Shown here: piece after piece, positions 8,365 through 18,343 of the stretch | How positions within the stretch are numbered: the first letter of the stretch is position 1 | Layout of the letters: each line of letters begins with the position of its first letter | Assembly (NCBI GenBank): GCA_036897485.1 | Contig: JAYMTF010000849.1 | Coordinates: 1 to 29,184 of the forward strand | Source: Pelargonium nanum | Lineage: Eukaryota > Streptophyta > Magnoliopsida > Geraniales > Geraniaceae | DNA length: 29,184 nt | Reading direction: 5' to 3' | Notes under the pieces: model-generated | Database searches by the model: none | What the model was told of the DNA's origin: nothing | What the model saw: the letters and a program-made list of their open reading frames with translations, nothing else | Translations under genes and position numbers: made by a program

Positions 8365-11300
8365 ATGAGCTTCACTGGCCCTTCCGTGGGTTCTGGTTAG
8401 TTATAAAACTTTCTCTGTCTACATTTGGTTATGCGATAGCGGGTTTGAAGAAAAAAATATTGGAATGAGATGAATGATTATGTTTGAATATTGCATTTTT
8501 TATGTACTTATGACATGTTATTTTTCATTTTGCTACACCATTTCAGGTGGCAGAGCAGCTAGAAGGGCATTTGAGTTTGGGAGGACATATGTGGTGAGGC
8601 CCAAAGGCAAACACCAAGCCACTGTAGTATGGCTGCATGGTCTTGGTGATAATGGTTCGAGGTAAATCATATGGTCAATTGATGTTGCCACAAGTGTTGA
8701 GCAAGCTAGTTCTATATAGAATCATCACTCATGATATTAGGATTTTCTGTGCTTAAATTTTGTCCCGTTTTGATTACTTGATCCCTTTTAGGAGAAGGCT
8801 CTTGCACTAGCTCTCCTGAAATCATTAGTCACCTTGGACTGGAGGAACAAATTGGTTGTACATGAATGTATTTGAAAACATGAATCATCTTATTTTTGTT
8901 AGAAAATACATTATACATAGAATCTCTCTCTTCCCCTAGTTTCTTAACCCCTTGTACTTGTTAGCTATTCCTTCTCTTAAATAAGGTGAGATTTTAGTAT
9001 TCCCTGTTTCTTTTTTCAATATCTATTTGATGCTAGCTATTAACCCCGTTCTGATGAAGAGATAGGGGTTTACTTTTGAATGCTTGAGAAATTCTGGGTT
9101 TTCCCTTTATTGTGGTTCAGTGGTTTATTGCTAAGGTTTCATGTTAGTGTCATTTTGTTGGACTCAATCTTCGCCTAAGTTGGCCAGTATGTTTCTCCAA
9201 GTTTAATACTTTTATCAAGCCAGCTATGTAATCTTATGAGATGGATCTCACTTGTAAATCAAATTAGTCTATCGTTCATCTGATATAGCATTTTTGTTAG
9301 TCAGCATCTTTCTTTTAAGGGAATTTAGTCATTTTGATGTGATCTAATTTGAGTTATTACCTTTTTGTTACGGGGTGGTAGAGTTTGGAGGTCCTTACAA
9401 ACATGTAATAGGTTCACCTCCCCAAAAGTAAAGGAACAAAGAAGAAAAGAAACATAGTGTGCAACTCATTATCATTTTTTTAAAGGCATTTTTATGGAAT
9501 ATGCAGTGGTAACATTTTGTGTTTTGATTTTTTTTGGCAGCTGGTCCCAGCTCTTGGAAACCCTCCCTCTTCCAAATGTAAGGATTAATATGTTTTGATT
9601 ATCAGGGACCTTTTACCTAGAGATGGCAATTTCGGGTTCGGATTGGTAAAGCCTAACCCGAATTTGACCCGAAAGGGCTTCGGGTTCATTCGGTTTCAGA
9701 TTTCACTTTTTAGGCATAAGTTGTGTTAATTCGTGTAGGTTGTCCAATCCGAAATTTTACAATATAAATCGGACCCAACCCAAAATATGTGCGGGGGTCA
9801 GATTTCGGGTGCCCGCGGGTTCGGATCCAAATTGCCGGCTCTTTACCTGCACCAAAATTTTAATTCATGATCATTAGAAGACGGGTTGCTTTTTCAACTT
9901 GGTAATATGTTTTGGTTATATGATGTCTCAGATTAAATGGATATGCCCAACTGCTCCTACTCAACCAATAACTGTATTTGGTGGCTTCCCTTCCACTGCT
10001 TGTAAGTATAGCTGCTTTATTATTTTTCTTACATATAGAATCATAAATACACTAGTTCGCAGAAAAACATAAATAGAATAAAATGTTTGCATCTCATAAA
10101 AGATGAAAAAAGGTGATCATTTTTTTTAATAAAACTCCTCTTGTTTTTCATAATGGTGCAAAAGGAAAGGAAAAGAAAAAAGAAGCCTCTATCAAAACCG
10201 ATGATACAAAGGTTCTGCTATTTCCAAAATTAATCATAATAATCGGGTAATGTGTTATATTCAGGGTTTGATGTGGGAGACCTTTCAGAAGATGCACCTG
10301 ATGATATAGAGGGTTTGGATGCTTCAGCAGCACATGTTGCAAATTTGTTGTCGACAGAACCCGCTGATAGTAGGTTTTCTCGTGCATTTTTTATTATGTG
10401 ATAGTGCCGCGAATATGCTTATCATCCATCAGTTTAGAAATTACTGATTTCAGATGTTTAAAACAGTGAAGCAATTCTCAATTTGATTTCTGGATATCGT
10501 TAGAAACTTTGGATCTTACAACTGGAACACGAGCTTTTGCTTGTTAAAATGTGTACATGAATTCACTTAGTTGTTTCTGTGCAATCAAATGGAGAATGAG
10601 GGCATAAATAAGTAAATATGGATGGTATCAGTATGCATGAGTCTGCATCTAATAGGTGAATTGATCGAACAAGGATTCTTCTTGCTCAAATGCTATGAGA
10701 AAAACAATGAAGTGGTTTATGGCAAATATGTTTTCCTTATTTACTTCCAAACTATGCGCACTTCTAGTTCCAGAGTTCTTTGATATCCTTTTTAAATGTG
10801 GTGATTACTGTTTCAGTCAAAATTGCAATTGGAGGCTTCAGTATGGGTGCAGCAACTTCTCTGTATTCTGCTACCTGTTTTGCTTTAGGAAAGTATGGGA
10901 ATGGCAATCCATACCCAGCCAATCTAGTTGCAGCTGTTGGACTCAGTGGCTGGCTTCCTTGCTCAAAGTTTGGTTTTGTACAATCTACAACTCCTTATTT
11001 CAACATGGTTTGTTGTCTGTACTGACAAGTGATGTTCTTTTCCAGGACATTGTGTAACAAAATAGAAGGGATGGAAGAAGCTGCAAGGCGTGCTGCATCC
11101 TTTCCCATTTTGCTCTGTCACGGAAAAGGTATTGATAATTGACTCGTATAAACTTCTGTAGGTTTTATTTGACTATGGGACATGAGTATTGTTTTTACTT
11201 ATGAGATGTGCATCAGCTCTAGTAACTATCTCTCTAATTGAGGAGATTTCAGGAGTTGCTCCTGTGTTTGTGGTACATAGGTAGAAATGAATCATGGACA

Positions 11301-12096
11301 GCTCTAGGTTACTGGAGCAAATATGTTTCTGGTTATTGCAGTTCTAAGGCAAAATTAAGCAATTCTAGTTTTTGGTTTCTAGTCCTGTGATCACGACATA
11401 TTTCATTACACTTATGTACAAAACTCATTTCCTATAGCTAGGATCATCTTTGCTTTCATTTGGAACATGCGGTGGAAATGGCCTGTGCGAGAATTGCTTA
11501 ATGAATAGCAGTCACCTCTCCATTTCCTGTTACAGGACTGACTTTCTTAGACCAGCAAAACAACGTAATTCCAATAATCAATATCTCCAAGTCTCTTGGC
11601 AGCAAATATTTGTTAGTATAAAAATTAAATTGAGCCTTCGACTATCTATCAACTTAAGTTTTTAGTTGAGTTGGTTCTTTACAATACCCAATTCAACTAT
11701 CTGTCTCCATATTATGATTCTACTTAATAGACAAGCAACTTTACTGTGGCGTTATTTTAATGACTATGGTTCGTAAGCTGCACTTAGCATGAAATAATGT
11801 TGGTATTGGTATTTTTTTTTTGCAGTTGATGACGTGGTTCTTTATAAATTTGGTGAGAAATCTTCGCGGACCTTGAGTTCTTCTGGATTTCGAGATGTAA
11901 CATTTAAAACCTATAATGGGTCAGTATCTTGACTCCACCAAAACTTAATCTACTGTCATATCTTTTTCATGAAAAGTGAATTTTGAGTTATTTGGTTGAC
12001 CAATGCAGGCTTGGGCACTACACAATTCCTGAGGAGATGGATGAGGTCTGCTCTTGGCTAAACACAAAATTGGGGCTTGACGGTAGCTCCTCGTAA
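8365..12096 (+). CDS. Acyl-protein thioesterase / carboxylesterase (alpha/beta hydrolase, At5g20060-like)
   Basis: The nine coding exons are 8365-8395, 8547-8661, 9541-9577, 9932-10001, 10265-10369, 10817-10967, 11046-11128, 11826-11919 and 12009-12096. They total 774 nt, 257 aa plus stop, with all phases agreeing. The family removes acyl groups such as palmitate from cytosolic proteins or hydrolyses carboxyl esters. The plant relatives include SOBER1/TIPSY1-type enzymes. Motifs are VVWLHGLGDNGSSW (37-50), the nucleophile elbow GGFSMG with Ser128, a catalytic Asp in KVDDVV (Asp199 or 200) and His232 in GLGHYTIP. There is no signal peptide. The length and EGLDASAAHVANLLSTEPAD match my memory of Arabidopsis At5g20060. 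An AATAAA overlaps the stop codon (12095-12100). Intron 3 (9578-9931) holds a small DNA transposon. The catalytic set is intact. The substrate cannot be told from sequence. Confidence 0.95.
9619..9842. mobile_element. hAT-like miniature DNA transposon in intron 3 of the thioesterase gene
   Basis: This 224-bp element has imperfect terminal inverted repeats: left AGAGATGGCAATTTCGG, right (reverse complement) AGAGCCGGCAATTTGG. It is flanked by a direct repeat TTACCT (9613-9618 and 9843-9848), extendable to seven bases if the end base is shared. The interior is rich in CGGGTT and CCCGAA words and much more GC-rich than the surrounding intron. It has no coding capacity. The termini and composition fit non-autonomous hAT-like elements of plants. 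A clean 8-bp duplication, the hAT hallmark, is not fully visible, so superfamily is less certain than the element itself. Confidence 0.75.
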
Positions 12097-12370
12097 TAAA
12101 GATGGGCAACGACTAATGGAGAAGGGCAAGACGAGTTAAGGGGAATTCTTTTTTTCTTTTCTTTACCTTTTAAATTACGCTTTTAAGGAACAAAAACAAG
12201 TACCTAATGTTGGTTCTATGTGGGATTACATGGTACAGCAAAATTATATTGGTGTATGTGTCTCATCGATCATCTTGTATCTGAATTATTTGGTTAATTG
12301 GTTGGTACCTATTGTGGGAACATGCTGGTATAAATAGATTTGATGATATGGTTATTTGGAATTATTTCTC
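12097..12370 (+). other. Probable 3'UTR of the thioesterase gene
   Basis: T-rich sequence with no frame follows the stop codon. The end is approximate; the run TCTATTTTATAAAATTA near 12370 is a plausible limit. Confidence 0.4.
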
Positions 12371-13140
12371 TATTTTATAAAATTAGATCAGCATATAATG
12401 CAGTAAAAAGTCAGGCTACAGCTAATCAATCTGTTGAGAATGAATCAAGCAAAACTAAAAGAAAATTTCACTCAGAAATTGCATGGTTTGGTCACAGCTT
12501 ATTGTCATGAACCGAGAGAACAGACCCTGTACGCCGCCTCAAACTCCTCTTTTGATGGGAGGGGCTAGTTTTATTCGTGAGCGTCAAGCACAATAGACAG
12601 CAACGAGCTTATATCTGGAAATAGCACCGATCAACGTTTGGATAACAAGTATAGGAATATGCTGCAACTAAAATTCTCATTGTATAATCTGTCATTCTCC
12701 ATAGCCCTCTACCTCCAATTTCTTTCTTACCTTATTTTATGTACATCTCTTTTTCATCAACAATCAATTGATTGCTAATTTTACAAAACATAACAGGAAA
12801 TGTAATAAAATGGAGTGCACAAGGCTTCAACTATTGAGACATAATCATTTTCTGTTAGAAAAAAACAATTACAAACAAAATGAGACTTCCTGCAACCATA
12901 CCCTAGTTCAGCTCTAATATAAAACAATATTAATAATGAAAAACAAAGAGCAAGAAAAATAAATCTCATGAATCCTAAGGTGGGGACGGCGCTGGAGCCG
13001 AGGCCAAACACCCCGGGACCAAACACTTCTGTTTACATAAATTCATTCTCATCAGAGACTAGTGGGCGTAGCAGAGTGAGTATATAAAGAGAGGGCTAAT
13101 CTTTTTTCTCCTTTCTGAAGAAGACGGGCGGCTCTATTTT
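12371..13140. other. Convergent intergenic space and 3'UTR of the DeSI gene
   Basis: The thioesterase (plus) and DeSI gene (minus) converge here. The right part should contain the DeSI 3'UTR. A minus-strand frame at 13026-12781 includes a hydrophobic run (FMRFIFLALCFSLLILFYI) but has no supporting context. No repeat or RNA gene is recognised. Confidence 0.45.
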
Positions 13141-15847
13141 TCATTTATGTGACTCTTTAATAAAAGCTACATCTCCACTGACTCCATTCGAAGATCGGGG
13201 TGTCAAAAGCAAATGTTTTTCTTGATTTGAATCAAGTTCTGCTGATTCCCGTGCAGTGAGGGTTGATAGAGAATCAGTGCAATCTTCTTCTGCAAGAAAC
13301 CAAACATAGACGCAAAAACGAATAACTGTAAATATTGTAGCTATTATGAACTAAATAAGAGCAAACCAGACATAACTGCATACCTGCGCACTCATGATAT
13401 TCAGGGAGCTTTTTGACAGTAGTAACTTGAAGATGCTCCGGAAGCAGACAACTACACACAGATCCTGAAAATTGAACCAAATTAAGCACCTTTGAATGAA
13501 GAGTGTTGACATGTCCACACAGATGCACCTGCAAATTGCTTGATATGAAAGAAAAGCTGAGTAGCTTCTTTTCAATTGGATAGAGAGTTCTGGTAAAACG
13601 ATTTTTTTTGCAAGAAAAGCGATGCCTTGTAATTTTGCTTAAGCTACAGAAAATCAGCTTAAGTTGTTTCCAACTTTGTAGTATGGCACAAGTGAAGTTG
13701 ATAGCAATTGCAGAAAATTTCTTATTCCTAATAGGATATTCCAGGGAGAGAGTAAATAAGAAGAATATAAATAGATGGGAAAATGCATGTACCTAGCCGG
13801 GCAAGCCGATTTACCCACCCAGGGATGTGTTTGCCTGTCAATCTCCACGAGATGTCATCTGTAAAATGGTTGCAATTCTTGGAGATGAGATGATAAGTAT
13901 CCCCATGATATTCAGAAGCCATACTCTCAATAAATCTCCGGAATTCATAAGGAGGCATGCTTACGCAGCCCAACGAGATGGAACAACGGAAAATAAAACC
14001 AGGGCAGCTCTTTGGTTCCACTTCAAAAACCCCACTAGCTGGGAAATCATGGGCTCCAAATCCGTACTCCTTTCCATGGACTGTTTGCAAACATTGAAAG
14101 TGATCATACTGTTATAATTAATCATCTGAAAGAGAAAATGAAAAGAGCACTGGAAGGAAAATTCTAATCAATGACTTCAAATGGAATTCTAAAATATATG
14201 GTAAATAGATCAATCCTTTGCATAGAGATATTCGTAGAAGTGATGAGAAGAAATCATAGATTTGCACCACAAACCAACCCCCAAAACATAGTTTACCAAA
14301 CTCTTTCTCTCTTGCTTCACATGACGAAGACAGAAGCAATTCATATTCTGTTCAATCCAGACCCCACTATTCCCAATAGCATAATTTTTACAAAATCAAA
14401 CAAGAATTATAGTTTACAAATTTACTTGGTTAGCCAGTGACGGGAGACTAACATTACAAATGAACTATGTCATCATTCTACATTCTCATTATATGGAACA
14501 TTGCAACATAACACATAAGTATTCTACCTGTGAGAGTAGGGCATGGTTAGGTTCTCTATGAACCCAATCATTGATCCACAAATTAACAATGTAGCAAGCT
14601 ACTGAAAGGCAGATATGAGGAGTTCACATATCCAAAGGGACAATTCAACGTACATATCCGCTAACACTTGAAGCACTAGAATTAGGTAAAATACTAGTCC
14701 CTATATGGTGAATCGGTAAATTAATCCTACTAAACTGCTTTGACAAATAAATACCAAATGTGTATGAATATAGTCACATCATTTGCTTCAAATAAAAGTC
14801 TAAAATGATGAAAATTCTTCAAAGAATGCTGCATCTTAAAAATACTTCAACAGAATTTCAATCACAGGACTACAACCTCAAGCAACTCTGATCTTCATGG
14901 ACGCTAATTATCGTTGTCTGATCTTATATCAGAACTGTAACTAATACCTATACACAATCAAATACATGTCCGTAGAACATGCGAAAACTAATACACAACT
15001 TAGTTCAACATAGAATTACCAAACATCTTTTATAGATACAATGGAAATTCCTAGCAATGATCTGTGTGATCATACTACCAATTAGAAAAAAGGTGAATCA
15101 ATCACCTTCAAATTTCAAATTACTGGTGCAATATCAGGAAACACAGAAATTCCATATCTAATACATGAACTGTTGAATCCACTCTTGATGAAGCTCAAAA
15201 CTGCTAAAACTTTCGAGAGAATTTTTTATTTACATGATACATCTTATTCTAGATACTTGTATAGGATAGGAGCCTCCATTGAAAATTTGAGAGTGGCCCC
15301 AAACCTCCAAGCTCTTCAACCTTACATTATATGGTTAAAATCGAAGCTGTGTTAATATTATAATCAAATGATTCGGTTGTCACACTCTTAAGTGGTATAA
15401 AATTTACCTATATCTATACAATTTAAAATCTTAAAACAATCTAAAAAGAGAAAGAGTGAGACATGACAAAAAATAAATAAGCTTCTTCATATAGATTTGG
15501 ACACTAACGAAATTCAAAACTTCCAATTAAAAGAACTAATATTAATGATGGCTCTAACAATGAAAGATTATGCAATGACGCCAAAACATGGAAATTGATA
15601 ATTAAATTTCATATATGTCAACAACAAAAAAACTAATAATAATGTAATTAATTCCAGATCCCAGAAAAGCAGAAAATGAGAAGACAGAGTCAAGTTTCAA
15701 ACCTTCAATACCAGAATGGAAGATTCCGAAGCCGACCCAAATGGTGTAATTGTTAATCGGCGTGAGATCGTAGACATTCAAGAGCACCGGAGACGCAGCA
15801 CTCCCGTTATTGCCATCGACCCCTCTCGAGCTACTCTCTGGCCCCAT
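13141..15847 (-). CDS. DeSI-like protein (PPPDE peptidase, putative deubiquitinase/deSUMOylase)
   Basis: The four coding exons on the minus strand are 15703-15847, 13793-14080, 13384-13464 and 13141-13289: 663 nt, 220 aa, with phases agreeing. The PPPDE fold covers about residues 20-160. It carries VLLNVYDLTP (21-30), the catalytic His44 in GIFHSGIE, HGKEYGFGAHD (50-60), FEVEPKSCPGFIFR, and the catalytic Cys118 in SKNCNHF. The GWVNRLARLG tail matches plant DeSI proteins. Family members cleave ubiquitin or SUMO-type isopeptide bonds, usually in cytosol or at membranes. The C-terminal part (170-220) is acidic to polar and probably disordered. ATG at 15847 has G at -3 and +4. An in-frame ATG at 15862 is five codons upstream, and the frame stays open to 16024, so the exact start is uncertain. 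Intron 1 is 1.6 kb (14081-15702) and shows no element that I recognise. Confidence 0.92.
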
Positions 15848-16100
15848 TTCCACAATTTTCATGATTATTGCAAAACCCACCGATAAGATATAATCAAGAA
15901 TTGTGCGTCTTCTTCTCAGTCCATCGGAGGAGGAAGAGAAGACGAATCCTGAAGTCTCAGAGTTGGAGACCCATCTGCATATCTTTAATCTCAACAACAC
16001 AAATTGGGGTTGCTTCAAGCCCAATGATGTTGAATATTATAATACACCAAATTGAAATCCAACTTCGCTCTTGTTTCTGGAATTGATACACTGCACTTTC
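15848..16100 (-). promoter_or_regulatory. Probable 5'UTR of the DeSI gene
   Basis: The reading frame of exon 1 continues without a stop up to 16024, but the peptide there has no resemblance to DeSI N-termini that I know. It is therefore taken as leader. No TATA box is obvious immediately upstream. Confidence 0.35.
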
Positions 16101-17050
16101 GTTCCCAATAATAAGATATGATCCACTCGATTTCCTTGTCTGTGAAGTTTTATGAAACTGCGTATATCAAATCTGGTGAGTGAGTTACACGAGCATTATT
16201 TGTTTTCTTTTTCTTATAAAAAAATATTAATTTTATTAGAGAATTAAAAACTCGATTGTGACATAAAAACGGTCCACATTCAAATAGTTGCCTGACAAAT
16301 TGACTACAATAGTAGAACAAGTAGATCCGTTCTTACTCTCTTCGTAACCATTTGAAGCGTACACGAGCATTATTAGCTAGATTCGTATGCTTAAAATTGA
16401 TTTTTTTTTTAGAAATGACAAAATGATAATTTATCTTATATCCTCATGTTCTTAAGATAAGATTACTAACATATTTTATTAAAGAGAAACAGTAGTTTAG
16501 CCAATAAATATTCGGGTTAGATTAAGTAACAAAAAGATTGTCACACTTCATTAAAAATTCAAAATCCAACTAATCGACCTGTTCCCACAAATTCATTGGA
16601 ATGACGGGTGCCATGTAAGCAAAAAAAGAAAAGAGTTTAGCTCGTATTCTTTTTTCTGTTCATTAGAACTGTTAATTATGAATCTACCATTGGCTTTTGC
16701 ATCAAAATTACAATACCAAAATTCAGATCATTATGCAACAAAGCAAATTCAAAGACAGAACAGAAACCACAAATTTCAGGGTTTTGTAGTAAAACAAAAT
16801 AGATTTGGAAAAAAAAGGCTTTGATCTCTAAATCCAACTTTTACCCTTTTCTTTATAGTTTCTACATATTCTCAAAACTACAAATTTTCACATGATAACA
16901 CAGCTCACTACATATTGGGGACACCGGAAAATGGAATATATATATATATATATGACAGACATCTTGAAAATAAATTATAATTTTGTTCAATAATGTAATA
17001 ACATTCCAGCAACTAAGAGCAATTATGTTCTACAACTCAGTAGAACAATT
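16100..17050. other. AT-rich intergenic DNA between the DUF1644 and DeSI genes
   Basis: No gene is supported. The left part should be the DeSI promoter, and the right end approaches the 3' end of the DUF1644 transcript. A (TA)n microsatellite (about nine units) lies at 16935-16952. Confidence 0.5.
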
Positions 17051-17118
17051 CCTCCATGGAGGCATGGACAAGTCCTTTGCAGAAACTGGAAAACTTCCCA
17101 TTTCTTCTCTTTTATGAC

Positions 17119-17200
17119 CTGAAAGATACAACCAGTAAAACTGAGTACCAATAATTAGAGAAGAAATTATAACACCAAATTATAGTAAAGCAATACTTAC
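17119..17200 (-). other. Probable 3'UTR intron of the DUF1644 gene
   Basis: On the minus strand a perfect GTAAGT donor (17200-17195) follows the stop codon by 42 nt. A good acceptor, TTGTATCTTTCAG, ends at 17119. The implied intron is 82 bp, close to the usual plant minimum. The junction lies under the roughly 50-55 nt distance that usually triggers nonsense-mediated decay. Confidence 0.5.
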
Positions 17201-17242
17201 ATATGAAACCTCCAAAGAAAACAATTGAACAAAATTTTGCAG

Positions 17243-18343
17243 TCACAGCTGGTTGTCTGGTGTTGTCCGTCTTCGGACACGGCGGCGCCTCCTAGGACCT
17301 GACCCACCATCCGAGGATTCATTATCCTCATCCCTGGCCCTGGGAGAAGACCCAGTTTCCCCGTCATAGCTCTCCCCCCAAAGTCTAGTAGATCTTCTCC
17401 TGATACTTACTTGAGCTCTGGCTCTCGAAGTACCAGACCAGCTGCTGCTGCTCCTAGGAGAAGTACCTCGACGGAATACTCGTATAAGAAAGAATACAGT
17501 CAGCCAACCACCATCATCAATAGCGGGCAAAATGCTGTCCTCGCCCCTCTCTTCTCCAAATGATTGGAGAGTGCTCAGCAAGTCCCCTAGATCTCTCTGC
17601 CGCTCCAACCTCCTCCAGTTACGTTGGCGCTCTGGGTCAGCCTCTGATGGTCGGACAAGGGGATGCTCCACCCTAGCATGCTTCCTGAGGTCTGTATAGG
17701 TGCCACTGAAAGTACACGTTTCACATGCACAACTTCTTGATTTTGCATTCATGAATTGACGGGCAGGCTCCAGAACAATCCATTCTTTTATGTCTCCTCG
17801 ACAGAGGGGGCACAGTAACTTCGGCGGCACTTGGTTCTCACAAGACACAGTCAGTGTGCTCCCCTCACTTCTTTCATCTTGGAACTCAATACCTGTTGCT
17901 TCTAAAGCTCCCGTTGGTGCACTTATCACTTCTGAAGGCAACTCAGCACCCATCACTTCTGAACCCAAATCAGTGTCCGTCACTTCCCCCACCATTGGAG
18001 CTGAAAGTGTGGTTAAGATCTGAGTTTCTTCTTGTGGTGGTGATGTTGACGAGCTTTCAGAGAATGATTTGCGGAATTGGTCTAGACAGTTGGAGTGGCG
18101 ATAGCTTGTGTCACACATGTAAGGGCGGCAACCCTTTTCATGGGATGAACATATGAGCAAAACTGCATTGTGAGGGTGTTCCATGCAGACAGGGCATCTG
18201 GCTTCTTCCCATTCTTTCACATTCTCCTCTGTTTCTGAAGGAAATTTGGGTGCAGATTGTCTACCACGGCTTGAGCTACAAGGGTAAGGAGATGTCATCC
18301 ACCTATCAAAGGAGACAGAACGATCTCTCCTCTGTTTTGGCAT
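17243..18343 (-). CDS. DUF1644 zinc-finger protein
   Basis: A single coding exon gives 366 aa starting MPKQRRDRS. It is a plant-specific DUF1644 family protein. Rice members (SIDP types) are reported to act in stress and ABA responses, but nothing here shows that function. Visible features are CPVCMEHPHNAVLLICSSHEKGC-type cysteines from residue 50 and the conserved CRPYMCDTSYRHSNCLDQF (72-90). A second block is CPLCRGDIKEW (178-188), followed by RSCACETCTFSGTYTDLRKHARVEHP, a C2H2-like finger (about 203-228). A short hydrophobic stretch WLTVFFLIRVF (280-290) sits inside a region rich in Arg and Ser. The C-terminus is strongly basic (RRRRRVRRR), suggesting nuclear localisation. Residues 100-165 are a low-complexity linker with repeated SEV/GAP-type phrases. 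The start is the first ATG after the putative leader acceptor. Confidence 0.93.
   Translation of the reverse strand: MPKQRRDRSVSFDRWMTSPYPCSSSRGRQSAPKFPSETEENVKEWEEARCPVCMEHPHNAVLLICSSHEKGCRPYMCDTSYRHSNCLDQFRKSFSESSSTSPPQEETQILTTLSAPMVGEVTDTDLGSEVMGAELPSEVISAPTGALEATGIEFQDERSEGSTLTVSCENQVPPKLLCPLCRGDIKEWIVLEPARQFMNAKSRSCACETCTFSGTYTDLRKHARVEHPLVRPSEADPERQRNWRRLERQRDLGDLLSTLQSFGEERGEDSILPAIDDGGWLTVFFLIRVFRRGTSPRSSSSWSGTSRARAQVSIRRRSTRLWGESYDGETGSSPRARDEDNESSDGGSGPRRRRRVRRRTTPDNQL

Noticed and set aside
15173-15355. 60-codon frame inside DeSI intron 1
   Set aside because: No homology recognised and no promoter or splice support; it is intron sequence.
15848-16024. N-terminal extension of the DeSI protein to an ATG at 16024
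   Set aside because: The extra 59 residues have no counterpart in DeSI proteins I know, and the ATG at 15847 has a better context; treated as leader.
16935-16952. (TA)n run considered as a regulatory element
   Set aside because: Simple microsatellite with no positional link to a transcription start.
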